DNA of 64,000 bases from DASYLJ01 sp036009625 (GTDB lineage: Bacteria; Desulfobacterota; Binatia; DP-6), in assembly GCA_036009625.1 (NCBI GenBank), contig DASYLJ010000120.1, forward strand, positions 1 through 64,000, in the 5' to 3' direction. Below are positions 17,091-26,949 of the stretch, one piece after another; positions within the stretch are counted from its first letter, which is position 1, and every line of letters starts with the position of its first letter. The translations under genes and the position numbers were made by a program. The notes below the pieces were generated by a model that saw only the letters and a list, made by a program, of their open reading frames with translations, had not been told where the DNA came from and did no database searches.

Positions 17091-19190
17091 TCAGGGGAGC
17101 GGCGAGGCCACGAGGCCGCCGTAGGCCGACGGCGACACCGCCGTCACCGCCTCCGTGTTCCCGCGACTGATCGCGAACAGGACACCGAGCCGGGCGGCGG
17201 TCGTCGCCGCCGGCGCCCCGAGGGCGGTCAGCGCGCCGGTATCGGGATCGAAGACCGTCCGGGTGCCAGGCGTGAGAGCACCGAACCACCCTGGCTTCAG
17301 ATAGCCGTTCGAGCGGACATAGAGGAGGTTGGCGCTGCCCGGCGTGCCGTCCCCCCAGCCGCTGCGATTGAAGGGGTCCTTGAACGTGTCGCCGCTCACC
17401 ACCAGCACGACGTTGTCGGCAAGCGACAGCGGCCCATTGGCGTGACCGCATGTCGTCTCCGAATGCGCGGAGAGCTCGGCGTAGAAGCTGTCGAGAATTT
17501 TCGTCAGCGCATCGGCGCGCGGCTTCAGCGTACCACCGATGTCGGCAAAGGCGCCGTGCGGGTCGTCGTTCATGGCTTGGATCACGACGGTCGAGACCAT
17601 TCCGAGTCGGAAGGCGTTGGCGGCGAAGAGCAGGTTGCGCGCCAGATTCGCCAGTATCACTGGGGTGCTGCCGTCGACCCCCCAGGTCGCGAGCGCGGCG
17701 ATGGTGGGACGCAGCGACGCTTCGACCTCGGACGAGAGCGGTGTGACGTCGTCGATGGCGCTGATCGCGCCCTCGACGTCCGCAACGGCCGCCGCCAGGG
17801 GCGCGTCGGGCGCGGGACCGTACTGCCCGGAGCCGATCTTGATCACGGCCACCGGTGCCTGGAGATCGCCTTGCAGCGCGGCGCCCGCCGCGATGATCTC
17901 GACGCTCCCGACACTCGTCACATCGGGCGAGCCGGTGTGCGTCTGATTCGCACCGGCCACGAAGACGGATGGCTGCGGCTGCGTCCCCGTCCCGTCGAAG
18001 AGCGTTCGTGCGCCGATGCGCCGTGCGTAGAGCGGATGACCAGCCTCGGTTCCCGGCACCTGCGCCGCGAGCGTGACGTCGTCGTAGGAGTAGGTTGCAC
18101 TGTTCGCGGCGATGACGGCCGGCAGCGGCCAGACGATCGTGAACCAGGCGAGTCCGCCGTTGCCCCCGATGATGTGAACGGTCCGCTGGGCGGTGCACTC
18201 GGGCAGCGGCGGGAACGTCGTCGTGGTCGTCGTGACCGGTGTCGGCGTGACCGTGCACTCCGGCGGGTAGGGCGAGACGAACGACGGGACCGCGGCCCGG
18301 TCGGCGCAGTCGACGTCGAACTCCGTCACGCACGCGACGCAGTCGATGAGCTGCGCGAGCCCGTCGACGGCGCCGCCGCAGGTCGATCCGCCGACCGTCG
18401 CGACGTCGGGGCAGGTCGACGGGAAGCCGATGGCGGCCGGCGTCAGGTCGTCGGCGGTGGCGAAGGCCTTGTCCGGACCCGCGCACGCGCGCTGCAGCGA
18501 CTTCGCCTGCTTCGCCCTTGCCTTCGTGATGGTCGCGGTGGCGCGGGCGTCGGGACAGCCGCCGCTCCCCGCCCGGCTTGCGGCATGCCAGCACGTCGCG
18601 AGGGCCTGTGTCCGCGACGCGAGGAACGCGGTCGTGGACTTGCCGATCGTCGCCTGGCACCGGCGAAGCGCCTTGACGGTCTTGTCCTTGGGGTCCGTCG
18701 GCTGCAGCGCGCCGTTGTAGAGCCCGGTCGCCTGGGCGGCCGCCGCCTCGTTCACGCAGGCGAGGCAGGCCGAGATGTCGGCACAGCTCGCGATCGCGAT
18801 CGCGCAGCTGTCGGGTGCGAAGGCGGGACACGTCCCGACGTTCCAGCCGATCGCGCCGAGGTCCACGTCGTCCGCCGCATTGGCGCCGCCACACAGTCGG
18901 TCGCCGCCGCCGCAGGCTCCGGCGATCGCTTTCGTGAGCTTGGCGCGCGCCTTCGCGAGCCGTGCCGTCGCCTTCGGTTCCGTCGCGCATGCGGTCGCAC
19001 GGTCGAGCTTGCCGGCGAGCTTCTTCGTTTCGCAGGACTGGAGGGAGAGCGCACGGTCCTGCACGAAGCGCGCACTCGCCGTTGCGATGGCGTCCGTGCA
19101 CTTCGCCGGGGTTGCGACGGCGGCGTCCGACCACGTGACGGGGCAGCTGAGGGAGGCGACGAGCAGGAGAACGAGCGAACGAAGGCGCAT
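17091..19190 (-). CDS. Secreted DUF1501-like protein with duplicated Cys-helical N-terminal repeats
   Basis: The start at 19190 is preceded by GGGGAAG and followed by a signal peptide ending near WSDAAVA. Within 699 residues, about 30-150 and 165-295 are two copies of a helical, Cys-containing repeat (LKC-type helices, CGG, GWNVGTCP / GFPSTCP, C..CV). A Thr-rich linker (VTTTTTTFPPLP, about 319-330) follows. Residues about 330-699 resemble the C-terminal half of DUF1501 proteins (IGSGQYG, DNVVLVVSGDTFKDPFNRSG, GWGDGTPGSANLLYVRSNG). DUF1501 proteins belong to the alkaline phosphatase/sulfatase superfamily, but the metal and nucleophile residues are not clear here. The length and linker suggest a catalytic or binding domain displayed on a stalk. 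Confidence 0.75.
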   Translation of the reverse strand: MRLRSLVLLLVASLSCPVTWSDAAVATPAKCTDAIATASARFVQDRALSLQSCETKKLAGKLDRATACATEPKATARLAKARAKLTKAIAGACGGGDRLCGGANAADDVDLGAIGWNVGTCPAFAPDSCAIAIASCADISACLACVNEAAAAQATGLYNGALQPTDPKDKTVKALRRCQATIGKSTTAFLASRTQALATCWHAASRAGSGGCPDARATATITKARAKQAKSLQRACAGPDKAFATADDLTPAAIGFPSTCPDVATVGGSTCGGAVDGLAQLIDCVACVTEFDVDCADRAAVPSFVSPYPPECTVTPTPVTTTTTTFPPLPECTAQRTVHIIGGNGGLAWFTIVWPLPAVIAANSATYSYDDVTLAAQVPGTEAGHPLYARRIGARTLFDGTGTQPQPSVFVAGANQTHTGSPDVTSVGSVEIIAAGAALQGDLQAPVAVIKIGSGQYGPAPDAPLAAAVADVEGAISAIDDVTPLSSEVEASLRPTIAALATWGVDGSTPVILANLARNLLFAANAFRLGMVSTVVIQAMNDDPHGAFADIGGTLKPRADALTKILDSFYAELSAHSETTCGHANGPLSLADNVVLVVSGDTFKDPFNRSGWGDGTPGSANLLYVRSNGYLKPGWFGALTPGTRTVFDPDTGALTALGAPAATTAARLGVLFAISRGNTEAVTAVSPSAYGGLVASPLP

Positions 19191-19288
19191 GCGTGATTCT
19201 TCCCCGTAAACCGCTATGTCGCCAGGAGGCCAATTGTCGGGAGTGACGCGTCGTCGTCCCCAGCGGATGCGTAGTGAGCGGAGAAGCG

Positions 19289-21121
19289 TCAGTCGCTGCC
19301 GCCACCCGCGCGCGGGTACCGTCGCGCCATCTCGGCCAGCATCCACTCCCGCGCCGTGGGATTGCCGGCCACCACCTCCCGCAGCCGCTCGCGCGAGATG
19401 GCGTAGCTGATCACGTGCGTGATGGCGGTGACGGTGGCTGCGCGCACCGTATCGAGCAGCACGCCACGCTCGCCGACGACATCGTCCTCGTCGATCAGGC
19501 CCGCACCCTTGCGACCGATCGTGACCACGGCCTGGCCTTCCTCGACGATGTAGCACTCCGGCGACTCGGCCCCTTCGCTGCACAGGAGGTCGCCGGGCTC
19601 GAACGTCATCGCATAGGCGGTGGCGGCAAGGCGCTCGAGCTCGGCCGGCGCGCAGCGCGCGAACAGGCTGTTCCGCGCCAGCAACGCCACGGTTGCGGCG
19701 AGACGCGCGCCGGTGCGCACGGGGACCGAGTCGTCGCGATGGGGATCCGTCTCGATGCGCGCGCGCAGGTCGGCCCGCCAGCGCAGGTCGGCGGTGGCGT
19801 CGCCCGATCGCGGGCGCTGGGTCCCGTCGGTGGTCTCGGTCGCGGTCTGCGGCGGCGCAACCGGCGCCGTGGCCGGGGCGGCCGCCGTCGTGTGCCCGGC
19901 GCCCGCACGACAGGTGACGTCGAGCGCGTGCAGCCCACGCAGGGTGAGGCGATCTTGGAACACCGGCTCGCCGTCGAGCGCGATGCGGTCGAAGCGCTGC
20001 ACCAGCGTCCGGAACGTGATCTCGATCTCGGCCCGGGCCAGCGCGGCGCCGAGGCAGAAGTGCACACCGCCGCCGAACGTCAGCGGCTGCACCTCGGTGC
20101 GCGTGACGTCGAGCCGATCCGGGTGCTCGTAGCGACCCGGGTCGCGGTTGCCGGCGCCGAGGAGCGCGAACACCTGCTCGCCGGCGGGGATCGTCACGCC
20201 CCCCACCTCGACCGCCGCCTCGGTGATGCGGCTCACCAGGTGCACCGCGCCGTCGTAGCGCAGGAGCTCGTCCGGGAGGTTCGCGACCAGCGATGGATCG
20301 CGCCGCAGCAGCGCGAGCTGCTCCGGATGACGCAGCAACGCGAGCAGCCCGTTGCCGAACAGGTTCGTCGTGGTCTCGAAGCCGGCCGCGAACAGCAGCG
20401 ACGCCATGGTCGCGATCTCGTCGTCGCTGAGCCAGTCGCCGCCGACCTCGACGGTGGCGAGGTTGCTCAGGAGATCGTCGACGGGCCGACGACGCTTCTC
20501 GGCGATCAGCGCGAGGAAGTACGTCCGGATCTCGACCTGCGCCGCGTCGGCCCCGGCCAACTGCTCCGCAGTCGGCTGCATCTCGAGGATGGCGACGAGA
20601 TTGCGCACCAGGACCCGGAAGCGCGGATGGTCGGCGCGCGGCACGCCGAGCATCTCGCCGATGATGGTCACCGGGAGGGGAAACCCGACCGCCTCGAGGA
20701 CGTTGCCGCCACCGGCTTCGGCGATCGGCTCGAGCAGATCGCCGACGACCCGCGCGATCACCGGCTTCAGGTTCTCGATCATCCGCGGCGTGAACGACTT
20801 GCTGACGAGCTTGCGAAGTCGTGAGTGCTCGGGGCCCGTCGTATTCAATATGGAGTGCTCGCCGGCGGTGAGCGAGGGGTGCTCGCGCCAGTCGGGCCCG
20901 AACCGTTGCGCGACCTGTCGGGCATAGTCCTTGCCGAGCCGAGGGTCGCGGGCCGCCGCCCAGCAGTCGTCGTAGCGGCTCAGCACCCACATCCCGAGGG
21001 CGCTGCGATGGACCGGCTGTGCCTCTCGCAGCTGGTGGTAAAGCGGATACGGGTTCGAGCGGCCTTCGGTCGTGAAGAAGAGCTGGGTGAAGACGGCATC
21101 GGCGGTCGCGGCGGCGTCCAT
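19289..21121 (-). CDS. Cytochrome P450 fused to a cyclic-nucleotide-binding domain
   Basis: A 610-residue protein; Met at 21121 was chosen because it aligns with usual class I P450 N-termini. Residues 1-405 form a complete bacterial P450: I-helix AAGFETT (245-251), K-helix ELLR (285-288) and heme loop FGGGVHFCLG with Cys356. An Ala/Thr/Pro-rich linker (about 408-470) follows. Residues about 475-600 are a CAP/Crp-type cNMP-binding fold: LFARCAPAELERLAATA, FEPGDLLCSEG, YIVEEGQAVV and a phosphate-binding cassette with Glu551 and Arg560 (GERGVLL, RAATVTA). No DNA-binding helix-turn-helix follows. The arrangement suggests hydroxylation gated by cAMP or cGMP, or use of the fold as a dimerisation or partner domain (inference). 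No ferredoxin gene is adjacent. Confidence 0.9.
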   Translation of the reverse strand: MDAAATADAVFTQLFFTTEGRSNPYPLYHQLREAQPVHRSALGMWVLSRYDDCWAAARDPRLGKDYARQVAQRFGPDWREHPSLTAGEHSILNTTGPEHSRLRKLVSKSFTPRMIENLKPVIARVVGDLLEPIAEAGGGNVLEAVGFPLPVTIIGEMLGVPRADHPRFRVLVRNLVAILEMQPTAEQLAGADAAQVEIRTYFLALIAEKRRRPVDDLLSNLATVEVGGDWLSDDEIATMASLLFAAGFETTTNLFGNGLLALLRHPEQLALLRRDPSLVANLPDELLRYDGAVHLVSRITEAAVEVGGVTIPAGEQVFALLGAGNRDPGRYEHPDRLDVTRTEVQPLTFGGGVHFCLGAALARAEIEITFRTLVQRFDRIALDGEPVFQDRLTLRGLHALDVTCRAGAGHTTAAAPATAPVAPPQTATETTDGTQRPRSGDATADLRWRADLRARIETDPHRDDSVPVRTGARLAATVALLARNSLFARCAPAELERLAATAYAMTFEPGDLLCSEGAESPECYIVEEGQAVVTIGRKGAGLIDEDDVVGERGVLLDTVRAATVTAITHVISYAISRERLREVVAGNPTAREWMLAEMARRYPRAGGGSD

Positions 21122-21236
21122 GGAGCCTCGCTGATGGCATGACAGAGACTGGTCGAGCAATCCTCGTTGGATCGCCAGTTGCTCGACTCAAAAACTTCTT
21201 GTGTGCGGAGGAAAACGCGGGGTACGACTCCGCTCC

Positions 21237-24200
21237 ATGCGCGCGCGATTGACCGGGTGGCCCTGTGCGTTCGGTGTCTTCCTGCTGGGCCTTGCCATGG
21301 CGGGTGCGCAGGACGCGCGGGCGGCCTGCAATCTCATCCCCGGGACGGCGAGGACGTTCGGGGCCACTCTCGGCGCGACGAACCGCCCGTTCGCAGCGCC
21401 GGGCGAGCGCGTCGAGCTCCGCCTCCGCGATTGCGACGCGTCGAGCGGATTCCTCCCCGCTGGCACCGATCACGTCGTCACGCTGCTCTTCAAGCCCACG
21501 TCGGGTGCGAACCTCCGGGCGGTGGTCGTCGCCGCCGACTGCGGCCCGATCGACATGACCGCCTGCAGCAACGCGCCGAATGTGGTGTCGGCCACCTGCA
21601 TCCAGGCGACGCCCGCCACGCTGCAGACTCGCATCGACGTCGACCAGGGCGACCGTCGCCTGTCGTTCGCCTTCCCCGACACCGACGCGATCCTCGCCCC
21701 CGACGCCGACGACGTGACGCTCGCCGGTCCAGTGGCGATCGGGGTCACGGCCGCCGGCGCGCCGCCCGCCTGCGGGCTCGCGACCGGGACGTGCGCGACC
21801 CAGTCCGGCCTGCTCGCCTGCGTCGACGCGCTCTACGCCAACGATGGCGCCTGCGGCAGCGCGGCTCTCGACGCCCGCTTCACGCACTTCACGGCGCTGC
21901 CGCCGCCCAACGACTTCCAGGCCGACTGCTTTCGCGAAGGCCCGCCGTGCACTGCCACGGCTACCGAGACGCGCGCGGCGATCGACGCCGCCGGTAACCT
22001 GCTCATCCCGATGGGCTGGGGCGGCGTGCTGGTGCAGGACGGCGGCGTGCCGGTGCCGCGTCTGATTCGCACCCGCTTCGGCTCGCCGTTGCCGTTCACC
22101 ATTCCCGGGCAGGTGTTCCTGCGCTCGTTCACTCCGGAAGGCGGCCTGCTGCCGCCGATCCTCGAGCCGCAGCTCGATCCAACGGTCGCGGCGCCGGACG
22201 TGGTGACGTTCTTCGGCTCCGTCGACGCACCGTACACGATCATCTCGGTTGCGCGCCGTCACGGCACGTGTGCCGGCGGCGACGAGGCCGGCGCGCGCTG
22301 CACCACGGACGTCGACTGCAAAGGCGGCGCCTGCGCCACCTCCTGCGTCGACGCACCGGCGACGCCGTGTACCACCGACGGCCAGTGCCCGAGCGGCGCC
22401 TGCGGACGCCTCTTCGACTTCGGTCCGCTGGTGGCAGGCGGCGCCCCCGTCGTCCTGCCGCGCGCGGTGCCGCGCTTCTGCCAGTTGCCGCCGCACGCGA
22501 CCTGCGCCGGTCCCGGCGACTGCGCGGGCGTCGGCAACGCCTGCGTGGCCTACGCCTTCGAGGCCACCACCCCCGTCCCGCTCGACGGTCTCGCCGCCAG
22601 CCAGACGGCGCGGACGTTCACGATCAGCGAATCCATCGACGGCATCGACCGCAACGGCGACGGCGACACCACCGACTCGGTGATGACGTTGCGCGATCGC
22701 TCCACCGGTGTGAGCGACCTCCTCGGGGCCGCCGCCGGTTGCGGCATTCCCGGTTCGCCCGAGGGCCGCGCGGCGGTGCGCGTCCAGCAGCCGCCGTTCA
22801 GCTTCCCGGCGGTGTCGGTCGAGGACGACGTGCTCGCCTTCCTCGAATCCGAGAGCGGCCAGCTCGCGTGCGATCAGAACGACGACGACGACGTCGCCGA
22901 CGGCATCTTGCGCGTATTCCGTCTGGGCGCCGGCGAAACACCGATCATGATCCCGCGCGCGATCGACGTCGCTCCGCGCATCGATGGGTCGCCGCTGAAG
23001 GTGTCGAACGGCCGCGTGTACGTGCGCACCGGCGAGGCCGACATGGCGACACACGACGTGGTGCGCGCGAGCGAGGCGTTCGGCGGCGGCGACAGCACGA
23101 TGCCCATGGGCTTCGTGGCGTCGCGCTCGCCAGCCTCGGTCTCCGGCGACGGGTCGCTCGTGGTGTTCTCGTCGTACGCCAGCGACCACGTCGCGCCGGG
23201 ACTCGACACGGGCGAGCAGGACGTCTTCGTGCGCGACGTCGCCACCGGCACCACCGTCCGCGTGAGCGACAAGTTCGACGGCACCACCGTCTTCGGGCTC
23301 GCCGGAGACCAGGGCGCGGACATCTCTCGCAACGGGCGTTACGTCGCCTTCAACAGCGAAAAATGCAGCCTGCTCCCGGTCGCCGACGACTTCCCCTGCA
23401 ACATCGACGACATCTTCGTCCGTGACCTCGTCTCCGGCACGAGCGAGCTGGGCAGCGTCGCTGCCGATGGCACCTTTCCGAACAACGAGTCGCGCAACCC
23501 CGTCCTGTCGGCCGACGGCCGCTTCCTCGCCTACGTGAGCAAGGCTTCCGACATCGTCGCGGGCGACACCAACGGCAGCGGGCCGGACATCTTCGTGCGC
23601 GACCGCTGCGTCGCCGACGGCGTCGCCGTGCCCGGTTGCACGCCGACCACCGAGCTGGTCTCGAAGTCCACCGGCGGCGTCCAGGATCCCAGCCCGGCGT
23701 TCGGGCCGCCCGAGATCGTGATGAGCGCGGACGGTCGGTTCGTCGCCTGGGTCTCCTTCTGGAATTTCGTCACCAACACCGCCGATCCGAACATCCAGCA
23801 CGTGTGGCTCCGCGACCGCCTGCTCGGCACCACCTCGAAGGTGTTGCGGGCCTTCGATGGCGGCGAGCTCGACGACATCGTCGGCAACGTGGTCGGCATC
23901 TCGGACGACGGGCGCTACCTCGCCTACCAGGCGTTCACGACCAACCTGATCGCGCCGGGGAAGGACACCAACAGCCAGCGCGACATCTTCGTGACGGATC
24001 GCCTCCTCGGGGTGAACGAGCGCGTCAACGTGACCAGCGACGGCCTGCAGTCGACCGGCATCACCGCGGCGGCCCCGCCGCACGCGTTATCCGCCGACGG
24101 CCGCTTCGTGAGCTTCTACGCGTTCAGCACGCCGCTGCCGGGAACGGTCGGATGGGGGTACGTGCGTGACCGGGCCAGCGGCACGACGATCACCGTCGAT

Positions 24201-26234
24201 GGCCTGGCCGATGGAACGCCGTCGAACGCGACCAACTTCGGCGTCGGCCCCGTCCTGATCTCGGCCGACGGCCGGACCGTCGTCTTCCGCTCGGACGCGA
24301 CGAACCTGCTCGGCCCCGGCGGCGACGGCAACGCCGACTTCGACGTCTTCGTGCGCGCCGCGGACGCCGCCGATCCCAACGGCATCGACCCGCTCCTCTT
24401 CCCGAACGGCGCACTCGACGACACCGTGCTCGAGGTCGTCGACGCGATGACGGGTTCCGTCACCACGCACTGCCCGGCCGGCGACGTGTCGGTTGCGGGT
24501 GACGTCGCGGTTTATCTGCGGCCCGAATCCGCCGTCGGCACGCCCGCGTGCCCGGGCGGCTCGCTCAACGGCGACGGCGACCTCGACGACGAGGTCGTGC
24601 AGCTCGTCGAGGGCGCCGGCCCGACGCAGAGCCTCGGCCTCGCCGTCACCACGGCCGTTGCCTCCCCGGCGATCGTCGCCGCCCTCGTGCCGGAGGCCGG
24701 CCAGAACGCCATCCTCAACGCCGACGGCGACACCGACGACACCGTGCTGCACGTCTTCACGCTCGCCGGCGGCACGTGGGCCAACGTCGGGCAGGCGGCA
24801 GACGCACTCGCGGCGTCCGGTGACCGCGTCGCCTTCGTCACGCCCGAGGCGGCGCAGGACGACGGCTCGCTGAACGGCGATGGCGACACCACCGACCGCG
24901 TCGCGCAGGTGTACGACGCCGCAACCGCGACGACGCGGAACGTCGGCCAGTCAGTCGCGGACTTCGTGCTCGGCAACGCCACCGGCACGGTGTGCGGCAC
25001 GCGCCATCTTCTCGCCATCCGCTCGCCGGAGTCGGCGCAGGGCGCGACGGTACGCAACGGCGACGGCGACGTGCTCGACGACGTGCTCGTCGTCTACGAC
25101 TTCGAGACCGACACCGTGGTCGACGTCGGGCAGGCCGTCACGCCGTGCCGCCTCGAGGCGTGCGACCCGAGCACGCCGTACCGGGTGAACGGCGGCGAGG
25201 TGCGCTTCCTCACCTTCGAGACCGAGCAGAGCCAGGATCTCGACGGCAACGGCAGCATCGGCGGCCTCGTGCTGCAGAGCTTCGACGCCTGCACCGGCGT
25301 CGTGCGCGTGATCGGCGCCGTCGATCCCGACTCGAAGTCCGACCCGCTCGCGATCGTCGACGACAGCCAGGTGTTCTCCACTCCGGCCGGTCGCTGCGCC
25401 GCCGACCCCGCGATTCCGTGCAGCGCGGAGGCCGATTGCGACGCCGGCAGCTTCTGCAACGTCGTCACCAGCCAGTGCACGCTCACCACGCCGGCGACGT
25501 GCCGCACCACGGGCGACTGCCCGAGCACCTCGACGTGTGTCCCGCAGCGGGTCACGGTGGGTGCGCCGGTGCGCGATCTCGACGACGACGGCGCGCCCGA
25601 CGCGTTCGACAACTGCCCCGCGGCGCCGAATCCGTTGCAGGCCGATGCGGATTTCGACGGCGTCGGCGACGCCTGCGACGCGGCCACGATCCCCGTGTGC
25701 GCTCCCGAGCCGCGCTCCGACTGCCGGACGCCGGTCGCCGCGCTCAAGTCGCCGCTCGTGATCAGCGACGCCGCCGTCGCCACGAAGGACAAGATCACGT
25801 GGAAGTGGGTCTCGGGTGCCGCCACCACGGCCGCCGACCTCGGCAACCCCGTCACCACCGACGACTACCGCCTGTGCGTGTACGGCGGCACGCCGGGATC
25901 GCCGATTGCCCAAGTCGACCTACCCGCCGGCGGCACCTGCGCGGGCAAGCCGTGCTGGAAGGCGCTCGGCTCGCCGGCCGGTGCCAAGGGCTTCAAGTAC
26001 GCGAGCAAGACCCTCGGCACGCTGTCGCTGAAGCCCGGCCTCGCCGGCAAGGCGAAGATCACCTTCGTGGGGAAGGGCCCGGTATTCCAGCCGCCGGCGC
26101 TTCCAGCGCAGCTCCCCCTACGGGTGCAGCTGACGGGCGCCGGGCGGTGCTGGGAGACGATCTATGCGCCGGCTGGCGTATCGGTGAACGGCCCGACGCA
26201 GCTGAAGGCGAAGGGTCCGCCGCCCGGGCCTTGA
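21237..26234 (+). CDS. Giant secreted TolB/PD40-type propeller protein with type A RC module
   Basis: The 1,665-residue product starts at 21237, giving a signal peptide that ends at AQDARAAC. The centre repeats TolB/PD40-like blades (SGDGSLVVFSSYASD, SADGRFLAYVSKASD, SADGRTVVFRSDATN, each followed by DIFVRD or DVFVRD). Four later units have NGDGDxDD.V (LNGDGDLDDEVVQLVEG and similar), resembling acidic Ca-binding loops. Short Cys clusters appear at about 350-440 and 1395-1440, and a thrombospondin-3-like stretch DLDDDGAPDAFDNCPAAPNP lies near 1455. The C-terminus (about 1500-1664) is a type A RC module (CWKALGSPAGAKGFKY). It is probably a large Ca-stabilised surface protein. It is divergent from the P450 fusion, with 115 bp between them. 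Confidence 0.8.
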   Translation: MRARLTGWPCAFGVFLLGLAMAGAQDARAACNLIPGTARTFGATLGATNRPFAAPGERVELRLRDCDASSGFLPAGTDHVVTLLFKPTSGANLRAVVVAADCGPIDMTACSNAPNVVSATCIQATPATLQTRIDVDQGDRRLSFAFPDTDAILAPDADDVTLAGPVAIGVTAAGAPPACGLATGTCATQSGLLACVDALYANDGACGSAALDARFTHFTALPPPNDFQADCFREGPPCTATATETRAAIDAAGNLLIPMGWGGVLVQDGGVPVPRLIRTRFGSPLPFTIPGQVFLRSFTPEGGLLPPILEPQLDPTVAAPDVVTFFGSVDAPYTIISVARRHGTCAGGDEAGARCTTDVDCKGGACATSCVDAPATPCTTDGQCPSGACGRLFDFGPLVAGGAPVVLPRAVPRFCQLPPHATCAGPGDCAGVGNACVAYAFEATTPVPLDGLAASQTARTFTISESIDGIDRNGDGDTTDSVMTLRDRSTGVSDLLGAAAGCGIPGSPEGRAAVRVQQPPFSFPAVSVEDDVLAFLESESGQLACDQNDDDDVADGILRVFRLGAGETPIMIPRAIDVAPRIDGSPLKVSNGRVYVRTGEADMATHDVVRASEAFGGGDSTMPMGFVASRSPASVSGDGSLVVFSSYASDHVAPGLDTGEQDVFVRDVATGTTVRVSDKFDGTTVFGLAGDQGADISRNGRYVAFNSEKCSLLPVADDFPCNIDDIFVRDLVSGTSELGSVAADGTFPNNESRNPVLSADGRFLAYVSKASDIVAGDTNGSGPDIFVRDRCVADGVAVPGCTPTTELVSKSTGGVQDPSPAFGPPEIVMSADGRFVAWVSFWNFVTNTADPNIQHVWLRDRLLGTTSKVLRAFDGGELDDIVGNVVGISDDGRYLAYQAFTTNLIAPGKDTNSQRDIFVTDRLLGVNERVNVTSDGLQSTGITAAAPPHALSADGRFVSFYAFSTPLPGTVGWGYVRDRASGTTITVDGLADGTPSNATNFGVGPVLISADGRTVVFRSDATNLLGPGGDGNADFDVFVRAADAADPNGIDPLLFPNGALDDTVLEVVDAMTGSVTTHCPAGDVSVAGDVAVYLRPESAVGTPACPGGSLNGDGDLDDEVVQLVEGAGPTQSLGLAVTTAVASPAIVAALVPEAGQNAILNADGDTDDTVLHVFTLAGGTWANVGQAADALAASGDRVAFVTPEAAQDDGSLNGDGDTTDRVAQVYDAATATTRNVGQSVADFVLGNATGTVCGTRHLLAIRSPESAQGATVRNGDGDVLDDVLVVYDFETDTVVDVGQAVTPCRLEACDPSTPYRVNGGEVRFLTFETEQSQDLDGNGSIGGLVLQSFDACTGVVRVIGAVDPDSKSDPLAIVDDSQVFSTPAGRCAADPAIPCSAEADCDAGSFCNVVTSQCTLTTPATCRTTGDCPSTSTCVPQRVTVGAPVRDLDDDGAPDAFDNCPAAPNPLQADADFDGVGDACDAATIPVCAPEPRSDCRTPVAALKSPLVISDAAVATKDKITWKWVSGAATTAADLGNPVTTDDYRLCVYGGTPGSPIAQVDLPAGGTCAGKPCWKALGSPAGAKGFKYASKTLGTLSLKPGLAGKAKITFVGKGPVFQPPALPAQLPLRVQLTGAGRCWETIYAPAGVSVNGPTQLKAKGPPPGP

Positions 26235-26465
26235 GGGCGCTGGTCCGAGCCGAACGGGACGAACGCATCGGCATTCATCGCGTCGCGACGTCCGCGCACG
26301 ATGTCGTCGCCGGCCGCATGGACGACGACCACGCTGCCAAGCGGCGACGCTCGGCGCGCTACGCGGGCCCGATGACGGACGTCAACGAGGTTTCGGCGCG
26401 CGGATCAGGTGCCGGATCGCCGGCCATTCGTCGAACGGCGATGGCCACCGCTCCGAGAGGGTCCG

Positions 26466-26780
26466 TCAGTCCTCGTCCTCGTCGTCCGGGATGTCGTTCG
26501 GGTTCTCGAACGGTTCGGCCGAAGCCGGCTTGTCGGTCGTGATGGAGCCGTCGCTCTCGCGTGCCTGGGTCCCGGCCTCGGTGTCGTTGGCCCGCTCGCC
26601 GTCGTACCGCTCGTTCCCGAATGTGCCTCCACGCTGCCAGCCGTCGCCTTGCGCGAGCCGTTCGTCGGCTGGCTGGTCGGTTCCCGGCTGAACGGCGGGA
26701 TCGCTCGGGGCAGAATGGGCCAGGCAGGTTGCCGCCCCCAGAGCGACGGTGGTCAGCAGCACTCGAAGCAGATGCGTCAT
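26466..26780 (-). CDS. Small exported acidic protein
   Basis: The start at 26780 is fixed by GAGGAGAGG directly before the ATG. The 104-residue product has a signal peptide (MTHLLRVLLTTVALGAATCL, cleavage near AHSAP). The mature part is rich in Asp, Glu, Gly and Thr and ends in an acidic tail (NPNDIPDDEDED). No Cys remains in the mature protein and no domain is recognised. The composition suggests an intrinsically disordered periplasmic protein that could bind cations (inference). It lies convergent to the giant propeller gene. Confidence 0.7.
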   Translation of the reverse strand: MTHLLRVLLTTVALGAATCLAHSAPSDPAVQPGTDQPADERLAQGDGWQRGGTFGNERYDGERANDTEAGTQARESDGSITTDKPASAEPFENPNDIPDDEDED

Positions 26781-26949
26781 CCTCTCCTCCTCACAGCACG
26801 TGGGCCTGATGGCCAGCGGATCCGAGGGTAGTGCGAAGCCTGCCGAGTGACCAGCACCGCCGCTCTTTTCGTGGGTATCGGCAGAATCGGGTGCGGGCAC
26901 GAATGGCGGGCGGCTCGCCGGCGCGTCGGAGGGGTATCCGCACTCGGCA

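Noticed and set aside
17091..24083. A 2,330-codon open frame on the minus strand spanning two genes.
   Set aside because: Only its last 699 codons (17091-19190) have a start site, signal peptide and domains; the rest is antisense to the giant propeller gene and the P450 fusion and is open because of high GC.
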